A stretch of DNA of 64,000 bases from positions 1 to 64,000 of the forward strand of contig CAWINS010000006.1 in NCBI GenBank assembly GCA_963837335.1, read 5' to 3'. This DNA is from RYN-230 sp963837335 (GTDB lineage Bacteria > Actinomycetota > Actinomycetes > Streptosporangiales > Streptosporangiaceae). Both the position numbers and the translations under genes were made by a program. This document shows positions 1-6,755 of the stretch, one piece after another. The notes below the pieces were generated by a model that saw nothing but the letters and a program-made list of their open reading frames with translations, made no database searches and was not told where the DNA came from. Positions within the stretch are counted from its first letter, which is position 1. Every line of letters begins with the position of its first letter.

Positions 1-1
1 C

Positions 2-295
2 GTATTCGTGCCGCACGCCACGGCGGGCCTGGCGCTGATGGAACTGGGCTCGGGCAGTGACACGGACCTGCTCGCCGCCCTGGATGACCTGCTGCCCGCC
101 GATGATCGCTGGCGGCATGCCCACGGGTCGCGCGGGCACGGCCGCTCGCACGTGATGCCGGCCCTGATCGCCCCGTTCCTGGTGGTTCCGGTCCTGGGTG
201 GGCACCCGGCGCTGGGAACCTGGCAGTCAATCGCCCTAATCGATCTGAACGTGGATAATCCGGACAGGCAGATAAGAGTTTCCTTCCTCGGGTAG
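2..295 (+). CDS. YjbQ/UPF0047 family protein, 5' end cut by window
   Basis: The reading frame is open to the left edge, so only the C-terminal ~97 residues of a protein usually about 135-140 aa long are seen. Visible family hallmarks are the HATAG block near the edge, the SRGHGRSH segment that carries metal-ligand-type histidines, and the LGTWQ motif followed by a C-terminal beta strand (QIRVSF). This is the YjbQ (UPF0047) fold; some members have been reported to have weak thiamine-phosphate synthase activity, but the physiological role is unsettled. The true start lies outside the window. The next gene begins ~210 bp downstream on the same strand, too far to infer an operon. Confidence 0.85.
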   Translation, partial: VFVPHATAGLALMELGSGSDTDLLAALDDLLPADDRWRHAHGSRGHGRSHVMPALIAPFLVVPVLGGHPALGTWQSIALIDLNVDNPDRQIRVSFLG

Positions 296-507
296 CCGTC
301 GCGGCAGGCGGGGAAGATCAAACTGTGACATGGTTTTCGCTTCCAGGGCCTATTTGGCACTTGCGCGAGCGCGCGACCCAGTGTGAACTGTCCCGCAAGT
401 AGTGCCCACGCGGCCAGCGCGGCGCAAAAGCGCGAAGCTGCGGCGGCACGTCGTGGTGGGCCGGCGCGGGATGCGGGGCCGCGGGAAAGGAAATGAGGAG
501 GACGTCA

Positions 508-936
508 GTGAGCGCGACCGCGCGCCAGGCGCAGGATCAGCCGGGCCTGGCCGAGCGACTTGGCATCAAGCCGGGTCAGGTGGTGCAGGAACTCGGGTAC
601 GACGACGACTGCGATGAGCAGTTGCGGGATGAGATCGCCGAGCTGAAGGACGTCGAGCTCGTCGATGAGGACTACGACGACGTAGTCAACGTAGTGCTGC
701 TCTGGTGGCGGGACGGGGACGGTGATCTATTCGACGCCTTGGCCGACGCCCTGACACCGCTGGCCGATGGCGGCTACATCTGGTTGCTCACCCCCAAGGC
801 CGGACGACCCGGGCACGTCGAGCCGAGCGACATTGGTGAGTCCGCGCCGACCGCGGGACTCTCCCAGACTTCGAGCGTGAGTGCGGCGCGGGACTGGCTG
901 GGTACCCGGCTGGTCGCGCCGAAGGCGCGCAGGTAG
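508..936 (+). CDS. DUF3052 family protein
   Basis: A 142-aa acidic protein that matches the actinobacterial DUF3052 family along its whole length: the VVQELGYDDD block near residue 27, the ELVDEDYDDV block, a DGDLFDAL helix, the LLTPKAGRPGHVEPSDI segment, and a C-terminal TRLVAPKARR tail. I chose GTG at 508 because AGGAGGA lies 6-12 bases upstream; the ATG at 493 sits inside this Shine-Dalgarno region. Function is unknown. From memory of Streptomyces genomes, this gene is next to an AhpE-type peroxiredoxin and near a tRNA-Val gene, which is the arrangement here, so the family assignment is very safe even though the biochemical role is not. Confidence 0.93.
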   Translation: MSATARQAQDQPGLAERLGIKPGQVVQELGYDDDCDEQLRDEIAELKDVELVDEDYDDVVNVVLLWWRDGDGDLFDALADALTPLADGGYIWLLTPKAGRPGHVEPSDIGESAPTAGLSQTSSVSAARDWLGTRLVAPKARR

Positions 937-1100
937 GCAGACAGGGCGCCCAAGGCGCGTAGGGGGTTCCTATCCAGCACGACGAAACGGCGCCCGGATC
1001 GGCCGGCCGAGGCCAGGCCGATCGCGATCCGGGGTTGGCGTCCTGTTGCGGTCCGCGCGGATGGCAGACTGACTCTGTCCGCAGCGGAAAGGAATAGTCC

Positions 1101-1562
1101 ATGTCGGTTGAGGTTGGCGAGCAGGCACCCGATTTCGAGCTCAAGGACCAGCACGGCAGCCCGGTGCGGCTGTCCAGCTTCCAGGGAACGAAGAATGTGG
1201 TGCTCGTGTTTTACCCGCTCGCATTCAGCGGGGTGTGCAGTGGCGAGCTTTGCGCGCTGCGCGATGACTTCCCGGAAGTCGACCGGGAGGACGTCGAGCT
1301 GCTCACCGTCTCGGTCGATTCCACGTTCGTCCTGCGTACCTGGGCGGACCGGGACAACTTCGGCTTCAGCCTGCTGTCAGACTTCTGGCCGCACGGCGAT
1401 GTCGCAAAGCTTTACGGAGTATTTGACGAGGACAGGGGCGTGGCCACGCGGGGAACGTTCATCATTGATAAGGCCGGAGTCATCCGGTGGAAAGTGGTGA
1501 ACCCCATTCCCCAGGCGCGTGACATCGCCGAGTACAAGAAGGTGCTCGCCGACCTGAGCTGA
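1101..1562 (+). CDS. ahpE: AhpE-type one-cysteine peroxiredoxin
   Basis: A 153-aa thioredoxin-fold peroxidase that reduces hydroperoxides and peroxynitrite in the cytosol. The active site reads P39-x3-S43-x2-C46, with Cys46 as peroxidatic cysteine; a second cysteine (Cys51) follows in the same helix. AhpE proteins work as one-Cys enzymes and are recycled by mycothiol/mycoredoxin-type systems in actinomycetes. The motif FYPLAFSGVCSGEL is close to mycobacterial AhpE. The ATG at 1101 has AAAGGAA about 8 bases upstream. The gene follows the DUF3052 gene by 164 bp on the same strand. Confidence 0.95.
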   Translation: MSVEVGEQAPDFELKDQHGSPVRLSSFQGTKNVVLVFYPLAFSGVCSGELCALRDDFPEVDREDVELLTVSVDSTFVLRTWADRDNFGFSLLSDFWPHGDVAKLYGVFDEDRGVATRGTFIIDKAGVIRWKVVNPIPQARDIAEYKKVLADLS

Positions 1563-1627
1563 CGCGGTTCGCGTGCGTCGGGGCCGGCGGTGAGCCAAGC
1601 CACCCGAGAGGATCGAAGCAGCCTAGA

Positions 1628-2182
1628 ATGCCCTGCTATCGATGTGGTGTGCGGCAGACCGACCCCGGCCGCGGGCAGAGTCCGTGGAAACGCGGGGTGC
1701 GGCGGCAGAGCCAGATTCTCATCTGTCCTGGGTGCCAGGACACAGTGGACTGGATGTCGGAGATGGATCGCTGCTCGCGGTGCTCCAGCGTGCATCTGGT
1801 CAAGAGGTTGGGTGAGGTCGAGTGCCGGGACTGCGGGGCGATCGTGTCTCCAGAGGGTTCCGACGAGACCGGCTTGACCGAAGCGCCGGGCCTGCCCGGG
1901 GCATCGGGCCTGGCTGAGGAGCCGGGTGAGGAGCTGGGTGAGGCCGGTCCGGCGGTTGCTGGCCGCGGTCCTGACCTGTCCGAGGAAGTGGCCCGGGCTC
2001 TGGACCGGGTGCTGAGCCGGAGCCTGGTCAGCCAGAGCGTCCAGCGGGCGCCCGGGCCGGAGGGCCCGTCCGGTGGTGGCTCTGGCGCGGGTTCTGGCTC
2101 TGGTTCCGGAGCGGGACGGCATCGTCCGGCGCGCACCCCGGCCGATCATGCGGCGGCTCATCCTGGTGCGTTTGCTGGGTGA
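1628..2182 (+). CDS. Zinc-ribbon protein with low-complexity tail
   Basis: A 184-aa protein whose first 85 residues carry four CxxC knuckles (C3/C6, about C33/C36, C48/C51 and C66/C69), enough for two structural zinc sites of the rubredoxin/zinc-ribbon kind. The middle is acidic and Pro/Gly-rich; a short amphipathic helix (SEEVARALDRVLSRSL) follows, then a Gly-Ser repeat and a basic tail. I do not recognise a named family. The knuckles suggest protein or nucleic acid binding. Its TGA overlaps a GTG start of the broken phosphotransferase-like gene downstream (GTGA at 2179), so the two were probably translated together before that gene decayed. Confidence 0.6.
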   Translation: MPCYRCGVRQTDPGRGQSPWKRGVRRQSQILICPGCQDTVDWMSEMDRCSRCSSVHLVKRLGEVECRDCGAIVSPEGSDETGLTEAPGLPGASGLAEEPGEELGEAGPAVAGRGPDLSEEVARALDRVLSRSLVSQSVQRAPGPEGPSGGGSGAGSGSGSGAGRHRPARTPADHAAAHPGAFAG

Positions 2183-2787
2183 ACGACGCCGCGATCGTGG
2201 GCCGGGTACTCCGCGAGTATCACCTCCGGGGCATCGATCCGTCCGCGCTCCGCCGGGTCGGCGGCGCCGTCGCCAGCGGGGTCATGACCTACCTGATCGG
2301 CCCGGACCAGACTGCGCCGTGGGTGGTGCGGGCGTGCCGGGAAGACGCGCCGGTGCCCGTGCACGTCAGCGGGTCAGCGGCGAGCACGATGGTGGACTGG
2401 CTGATGGCCCAGGCGGCACCCTGGACTGCCTGGAAGCGGCGGGCTACCCGGCGCCGCGGGTGATCCGCACCCACTCCGGTGATCGGGTCGGCCTGGACGG
2501 AGGCTGGCTCACACTGGCTATTTCTTTCGTCGAGGGTCCGGTGATCCGGCCTTCGCTGGCGCAGCTCCGGATGCTGGGGGGCGCTGGGAAGGTTGCATGC
2601 CCTTGACGTCGCGAGGGAGCCGGGCGGAAGTGCGGCGGGGGAGCGGGGCGGTGGTCAGGCTCGGGAGCCGGGGCGCGCGTCCTGGTATCCGGAGGCGGCC
2701 ATCCCGGCCACCCTGACCCGGCTCGACGCGGTCGAGGCGCTGGTCCCGGAGGAGTTGCGGGACCTGTATGGACTTGACCAGCAATGA
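2179..2787 (+). pseudogene. Frameshifted phosphotransferase-like remnant
   Basis: The sequence reads as one protein only across three frames. It starts at GTG 2179 (VGRVLREYHLRGID), shifts near 2415-2420 into a frame giving LDCLEAAGYPAPRVIRTHSGD and later FVEGPVI, and shifts again at a six-G run near 2575-2581 to give ALGRLHALDVA and SWYPEAAIPATLTRLD. Order and character resemble the N-lobe and hinge of aminoglycoside phosphotransferase/choline-kinase-like proteins. The catalytic loop (HGDxxxxN type) is absent: the last frame stops at 2787. It is therefore both frameshifted and truncated. Family assignment is by pattern only and is moderate; the broken state is clear. Confidence 0.5.
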
Positions 2788-2834
2788 CTGTGGCTGGACG
2801 CGGCCCGAGACCGCCTGATGTGTGCTGAACCTTT

Positions 2835-3362
2835 CTAAGCGGCGGCGAGGAGCCCGACGGGAGGGTTGTCCAGGTAGGCGCGAGCCATCGCGTATCGGCG
2901 TTCGATGTGGCCTAGCGCGATGTTGCAGGTATGGCACAGGAGCCCTCGGATGCACTCCCCGCACGAGCGGTTTTTCTTCCGGCAGCATGCGTGATCATGG
3001 TCCACGTGGATGAGCTGCCCTTCCTCAAACGGCTCGTGGCACATCACGCACGCGGAGTTCTGCGCCGTGAGAATGAGGGCGAACTGTTCCTGGGTTAGTC
3101 CATAACTTGCAATTCGATACTTCCGGTTGGACCTCCTGCGGGACTCCTGCGACTCGCGATGCGGGTGGGCGCGTGAGTACTCCCTCTGGCGCTCCATAAG
3201 CTCGGCTGTCTTACAGGGTCCGCCGTGGCCCGGCGTGCGCGCACACATCGTCCGCTTTCGTGGCATCCACTTACCGCACAGATCCTGCCCCACACACCCA
3301 GGGTAGATCCGGCTTATCCGACTTCTGCTGCGACACACCGGGGTCAAGTCACGCGCCCTCAC
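2835..3362 (-). CDS. Recombination endonuclease VII-type HNH nuclease
   Basis: The C-terminal half matches the endonuclease VII fold: YGLTQEQFALIL helix, CVMC knuckle, HVDHDH catalytic block, then GLLCHTCNIALGH with the second CxxC zinc pair. Phage T4 gp49 is the archetype, a junction-resolving nuclease; many stand-alone copies occur in actinophages and actinomycete chromosomes. The N-terminus is uncertain: GTG 3362 gives 175 aa, while ATG 3266 gives 143 aa, and neither has a strong Shine-Dalgarno. Extra cysteines (CCRKKNRSCGEC) lie between the HNH block and the second knuckle. The gene sits just 3' of tRNA-Val on the same strand, a typical landing place for mobile DNA. Confidence 0.8.
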   Translation of the reverse strand: MRARDLTPVCRSRSRISRIYPGCVGQDLCGKWMPRKRTMCARTPGHGGPCKTAELMERQREYSRAHPHRESQESRRRSNRKYRIASYGLTQEQFALILTAQNSACVMCHEPFEEGQLIHVDHDHACCRKKNRSCGECIRGLLCHTCNIALGHIERRYAMARAYLDNPPVGLLAAA

Positions 3363-3432
3363 TGACCCTGGCAGCCGCCCGGTCTTGGAACCAGCGAGGA
3401 GCCGCCGAAAGTCGGACGGATATTCGAGAAAG

Positions 3433-3504
3433 TGGGCGCACTTGGGTTCGAACCAAGGACTTCTCGCTTGTAAGGCGAGTGCTCTACCACTGAGCTATGC
3501 GCCC
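3433..3504 (-). tRNA. tRNA-Val (anticodon TAC)
   Basis: On the minus strand a full cloverleaf is visible: acceptor stem GGGCGCA/TGCGCCC, D-arm with AGCTCAGTGGTAGAGC, anticodon stem CTCGC/GCGAG around loop CTTACAA (anticodon TAC, valine), and the T-arm GGTTCGAACC. The discriminator base is A and CCA is not encoded. Length is 72 nt. A truncated hydrolase gene overlaps its 5' end by 10 bp, and an endonuclease VII gene lies directly downstream. Confidence 0.96.
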
Positions 3505-3986
3505 GCGCCTACTGCCAGCAGGCGACCGGCCTCAGCGTACCGTTTCTGCGCCTCCCGCGAGGTCTGGGCCTCCCGCGAGGTCTGCGCCGTCCGCGAGGTC
3601 TGCGCTGCCTGCGAGATGAGGGACGGCCAGGCGGGCCACCGCGCCGACCCGTACCGGCCCAGGTAGCGGGTGACCTCGCCGGTGCCCATCGAGTGCCCGA
3701 CCAGGACCGCCTCACGCAGGTCCAGGTGCTCCAGCAGGGTATTGAGGTCGGCGGCGAAGGTGTCGTAGTCATAGCCGGTAGCGGGCTGGCTGGACTGGCC
3801 GAACCCGCGCCGGTCATAGGTGATGACCCGGTACCCGGCGTCCAGCAGCGCCGGGACCTGCTTGTCCCAGCCGCGGCCGCTGAGCGGGTAGCCGTGGATC
3901 ATCACGACCGGCTGGCCGGTGCCGTGGTCTGCGTAGTGGATCTCGATGTCGGCGGAGTTTTCCCGGCCGACGGTGACTGCGGGCAT
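3495..3986 (-). pseudogene. Truncated alpha/beta hydrolase (haloperoxidase-like)
   Basis: The first ~120 residues are a good alpha/beta hydrolase N-terminal half of the non-heme chloroperoxidase kind: HGYPLSGRGW with the oxyanion-hole HG, DRRGFGQSS, and the nucleophile elbow GHSMGTG with its serine. After GRYGSAR homology stops and is replaced by an AQTSRE hexapeptide repeat. The family is normally about 270-280 aa; here only 163 aa, with the catalytic Asp and His missing. The TAG stop (3495-3497) lies inside the tRNA-Val gene. ATG 3986 has GGAAGGACG upstream. The gene was probably broken by an event next to the tRNA and is unlikely to be an active enzyme. Confidence 0.8.
3547..3618. repeat. 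Four tandem 18-bp units in hydrolase 3' end
   Basis: Four consecutive 18-bp units (3547-3564, 3565-3582, 3583-3600, 3601-3618) share the core CCGCGAGGTC; the fourth is diverged. On the minus strand they encode a hexapeptide repeat of the AQTSRE type at the end of the truncated alpha/beta hydrolase. This is not part of the hydrolase fold and looks like slippage-generated sequence next to the tRNA. Confidence 0.85.
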
Positions 3987-4271
3987 GGGACGTCCTTCCT
4001 GGAGCGGGTACTTGGTTGATTGGTTCTCGCTTCAGGGTCACGCCCGGGGACCGCGCTTCGCATCCGTTGTATCCCGGGCCGGCCCCGGGGCTGGCGCTGT
4101 CGCTACCGGGCGCTGGGGGCGAACGCGGGCCAGAGGTGTGCCAGCCTCACGCCAGGACGCGCACTCTCAGAGCCGCTGATGGTGTGCGTTTGCGGGGTCC
4201 CGCAACGAGAGGTGCTGAGAACGCCTACCGTGGCGGATGGACGGCCGGTACGGCGACGGGAGGACGGGCCT

Positions 4272-4712
4272 ATGCCGCATGTACGGCGCTTTGACCACGT
4301 CGGCGTCACGGTCGCAGATCTCGACGTCGTGACGGCCTTCTTCGTGGCGCTGGGCCTGGAGGTCGAGGGCAGGACGTTCGTCGAGGGCGAGTTCCTGGAC
4401 ACGGTCTGCGGCATTCCCGGCTCTCGCACCGAGATCGTCATGCTGAAGCCGCCCGGCGATGGCACCCGCCTGGAGCTCTCGAGCTTCGTGCGACCCGGCT
4501 CCGTGCCGGGCTCATCGGCCGCCATGGCCAACGAGCTGGGGTTGCGCAACGTGTCCTTCGAGGTCGGCGACCTGCAGGCGGCTGTCGGCTGGGCAGCTAC
4601 CGAGGGCTATGGACTGGTCGGTGGCATCGGCGAGTACGAGGGCGCCTGGCGGATGGCCTACGTCCGGGGGCCGGAAGGGATCATCGTCTCGCTGGCCGAG
4701 CGCATCGGCTGA
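4272..4712 (+). CDS. VOC/glyoxalase-like family protein
   Basis: A 146-aa single-module vicinal-oxygen-chelate protein. It begins with the classic RRFDHVGVTVADLDV strand-helix (His as a possible metal ligand), has a mid-domain ELSSF strand with a possible Glu ligand, and ends with a second module RNVSFEVGDL...GIIVSLAERI. Family members include glyoxalases, dioxygenases and resistance proteins; substrate cannot be read from sequence. ATG 4272 is chosen because GGGAGGACGGG lies just upstream and the VOC motif begins at residue 5; the longer upstream open frame is not protein-like. Confidence 0.85.
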   Translation: MPHVRRFDHVGVTVADLDVVTAFFVALGLEVEGRTFVEGEFLDTVCGIPGSRTEIVMLKPPGDGTRLELSSFVRPGSVPGSSAAMANELGLRNVSFEVGDLQAAVGWAATEGYGLVGGIGEYEGAWRMAYVRGPEGIIVSLAERIG

Positions 4713-4729
4713 GCCTCACAATGCCCGCA

Positions 4730-4897
4730 TCACGGACGCTTCAGGAACCTCAAATAAAACGCCGCAAATACCAGGACAACCCCGACGTTAACGATCAGCC
4801 GATCCCAGAGGTGGTGCCTGAAGAACAGGACGTCCACGCCGACCACGACGCCTACCATCGCGAGCACGTAAAGCGCGGTGGCTACCCGGTTTCCCAC
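4730..4897 (-). CDS. 55-aa two-helix membrane protein
   Basis: A small gene: GTG 4897 to TGA 4730. The product begins VGNRVATALYVLAMVG and has two hydrophobic segments (about residues 7-25 and 35-49) separated by a short charged turn with RHHLWDR, and ends LRFLKRP. The clean Arg/Lys-flanked two-helix layout and GC-biased wobble positions argue that it is a real inner-membrane microprotein. I recall very similar short proteins in other actinomycetes but cannot name a function. It converges on the VOC gene, with 17 bp between their stops. Confidence 0.7.
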   Translation of the reverse strand: MGNRVATALYVLAMVGVVVGVDVLFFRHHLWDRLIVNVGVVLVFAAFYLRFLKRP

Positions 4898-5227
4898 CGT
4901 TTCATTCTAGTCCCCACCAGGTCGGCCCGGCTGCCGTGCCGACCGCGCCGCACCAACTGCACCTGCCAGTCATCTGCTGCCGTCGCCGGCCGCCGGCCCC
5001 GTGAGCCCGGCGACCTCGATCCACTGCCCTTGGTGGTCCGCGATATCCGGTCACAAGAACACTGCCTCCGGTGCCGGCTGGAGTTATTAACGTGCGGCGC
5101 CACTGGCAGCTTCGGCCGCTGGGTGAACCGTTTCCCGGCCTGGCCCGTTTTAAAATTGGCGTCCGTGCTGTGCGCGTGATGGGCGGGCCCGCGGATGCTC
5201 ATAAATGCACACCGAGGGGGACCCGTG
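4898..5227. other. 330-bp intergenic region, no gene seen
   Basis: Between the 55-aa membrane protein (leftward) and the secreted repeat protein (rightward), so promoters for both are expected here. I see an AT-richer patch around 5085-5092 and another at 5147-5158 (gttttaaaattg) that may hold promoter elements of the rightward gene, but no convincing paired hexamers, RNA motif or reading frame. Confidence 0.4.
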
Positions 5228-6454
5228 ATGCATCGCACCTCACTGCCGAGCTTAGGGCTCATCGCCGGGACACTGGCCGCATTCCTCGGCGTCGCCATGG
5301 CTGTTCCGGCGCAGGCCGCCGGAGGGTGGTCCGCGCCCGTGCTGCTGCCCCTGCCCATCTCCGGCGGGTCCGTAGCCGCTGCGGTCAACGCCTCCGGGCA
5401 GGCGGCAGCCATCACCTCGGGGCAGACGGCGTCGGGTAATGCTGCCGTCAGCGTCTCGACCAGCGCGAACGGGCAGACCTGGACGGCGCCGGTGACACTC
5501 GGCCCGGGCGGTGAACCGGCCGTGGCGCTGGCCCCGAACGGGCGGACCGTGGCCGTGTGGCAGGGTTTTTCCGGGATTACCTCCACCGGAGTGCAGGCGA
5601 GCGTCCTGGTGCCCGGTGGAACCTGGAGCGCACCGGTCGCCGTCGCCCCAGCTGGCACCAATCCGCAAGTGGCCGTGGACGCCGCCGGTGACGCGGTCGC
5701 GTTGTGGACCACCTCCGGCAGTTCCGCCGGGTCTATCCAGGCGGCGATCTTGCCTGCCGGCGGGACCTGGTCTGCCCCGGTGATCCTGGGCAAGGGCGTC
5801 ACCCCGAACCTGGCCGTCAGCAGCGCCGGCGCGATCCTCGCGGGCTGGACCGCCTCCCCGCACGAGACCACGGTCTCAGCCGGCACGGTCACCGGTGGCT
5901 GGTCAGCCCCGGTCACCCTGGGCCCCGCCACCGCCTACAAGCAAGCGGGCGTGCACCTGGCCCTCGCCGCCAACGGGCAGGGCGTCGCGCTGTGGACGGG
6001 GGGCAACGGCGTGCAGGCCGCGACCCTCAGCCCCGGGGGCACCTGGACCGCCCCGGTCATCATCGCCAGCAGTACATCGACCGTCGCCTCCGGCCTGGCC
6101 GCGGACGCGACGGGCGACGCGGTCGCCCTGCTGACCAAGAGCGTCGACACCGGATCGACCATCACCTGGGTTCCGGAGACATCCCGCCATTCCCTCGGCG
6201 GCGGCTGGACAGCACCCGCCCAGGTGGCCGCGCTCTCCGGCCAGTCCGGGAAGATCGCGGCCACCCCGGCCGGCTCGTTCGTGGTCGAAGACGGCGGCAA
6301 CGCGGTCACCAGCCCGCCCGGCCAGGGCTTCGGCGCCCCGGTCAGCCTCGCCCCCAGCAGCAACATCATGCAGCTCGCCGCCGCTGCCGGCCATGCGCTC
6401 GCCATCTTGGCCGTAGGCGGCAACCTGGGCGCCGCCACCGAGCCAGTGACCTGA
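5228..6454 (+). CDS. Secreted eight-repeat WxAPV (beta-propeller-like) protein
   Basis: A 408-aa exported protein. Residues 1-~31 form a signal peptide (hydrophobic core LGLIAGTLAAFLGVAM, cleavage after AQA). The mature part has eight copies, roughly every 40-55 residues, of a GG-x-W-[ST]-AP-V strand followed by a small-residue stretch of the VAVDAAGDAVALW kind. Such periodic W/G/D strands are typical of beta-propellers (sialidase/BNR or FG-GAP-like blades); eight units could close one propeller. No catalytic residues are recognisable. ATG 5228 has GAGGGGGAC 6 bases upstream. The composition is very rich in Ala, Gly, Ser and Thr and nearly cysteine-free, as expected outside the cell. Confidence 0.75.
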   Translation: MHRTSLPSLGLIAGTLAAFLGVAMAVPAQAAGGWSAPVLLPLPISGGSVAAAVNASGQAAAITSGQTASGNAAVSVSTSANGQTWTAPVTLGPGGEPAVALAPNGRTVAVWQGFSGITSTGVQASVLVPGGTWSAPVAVAPAGTNPQVAVDAAGDAVALWTTSGSSAGSIQAAILPAGGTWSAPVILGKGVTPNLAVSSAGAILAGWTASPHETTVSAGTVTGGWSAPVTLGPATAYKQAGVHLALAANGQGVALWTGGNGVQAATLSPGGTWTAPVIIASSTSTVASGLAADATGDAVALLTKSVDTGSTITWVPETSRHSLGGGWTAPAQVAALSGQSGKIAATPAGSFVVEDGGNAVTSPPGQGFGAPVSLAPSSNIMQLAAAAGHALAILAVGGNLGAATEPVT

Positions 6455-6755
6455 CTCCCGGGCGGGTGCGGCGGGAATCATTGCTCTGTCACGGCTGCAC
6501 CCGACTGCGGAGCACCGCTGAAGACGCCCGCTTCTGCGTGAGGGCGTGATCTGCGCCGCAGCCTGACCTATGCGACATTCTCATTGAATAACCGGGCAGG
6601 GCGTACTAACTCGATAAAAACCCGGTCAAAATGGGGATCCGATATCGACGTGAAGGCTCTGCGTATGCGCCGGGCCCGTTCTTATTACAGTGGCAGGCCA
6701 TTGTCTGAGCCTCGCCTGCATGAGACAATGTGGCGGTTCCCAGGGGGGTCCATTC
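6455..6755 (+). other. Intergenic region upstream of orphan gene
   Basis: About 300 bp without a supported gene. It becomes more AT-rich from 6570 onward (gaataacc, aactcgataaaaa). It contains an 8-bp inverted repeat at 6699-6730 and the AGGGGGG ribosome-binding site of the downstream gene. Confidence 0.5.
6699..6730 (+). promoter_or_regulatory. Inverted repeat upstream of orphan gene
   Basis: CATTGTCT (6699-6706) and AGACAATG (6723-6730) are a perfect 8-bp inverted repeat separated by 16 bases, 26 bp before the chosen ATG. It may be an operator or a 5'-UTR hairpin. There is no sequence evidence for which regulator would bind. Confidence 0.4.

Noticed and set aside
2835..3986. Prophage or integrative element at tRNA-Val
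   Set aside because: Only one phage-type nuclease gene is present, with no integrase, portal or att duplication visible; I keep only a relic hypothesis.
4882..5931. Long open minus-strand frame opposite the secreted repeat protein
   Set aside because: It mirrors the GC-biased wobble positions of the plus-strand gene, has no recognisable motif and runs across the intergenic DNA.
5704..6549. Overlapping plus-strand frame rich in Arg/Pro within the repeat protein gene
   Set aside because: An out-of-frame shadow of a high-GC gene with typical RR/GP composition.
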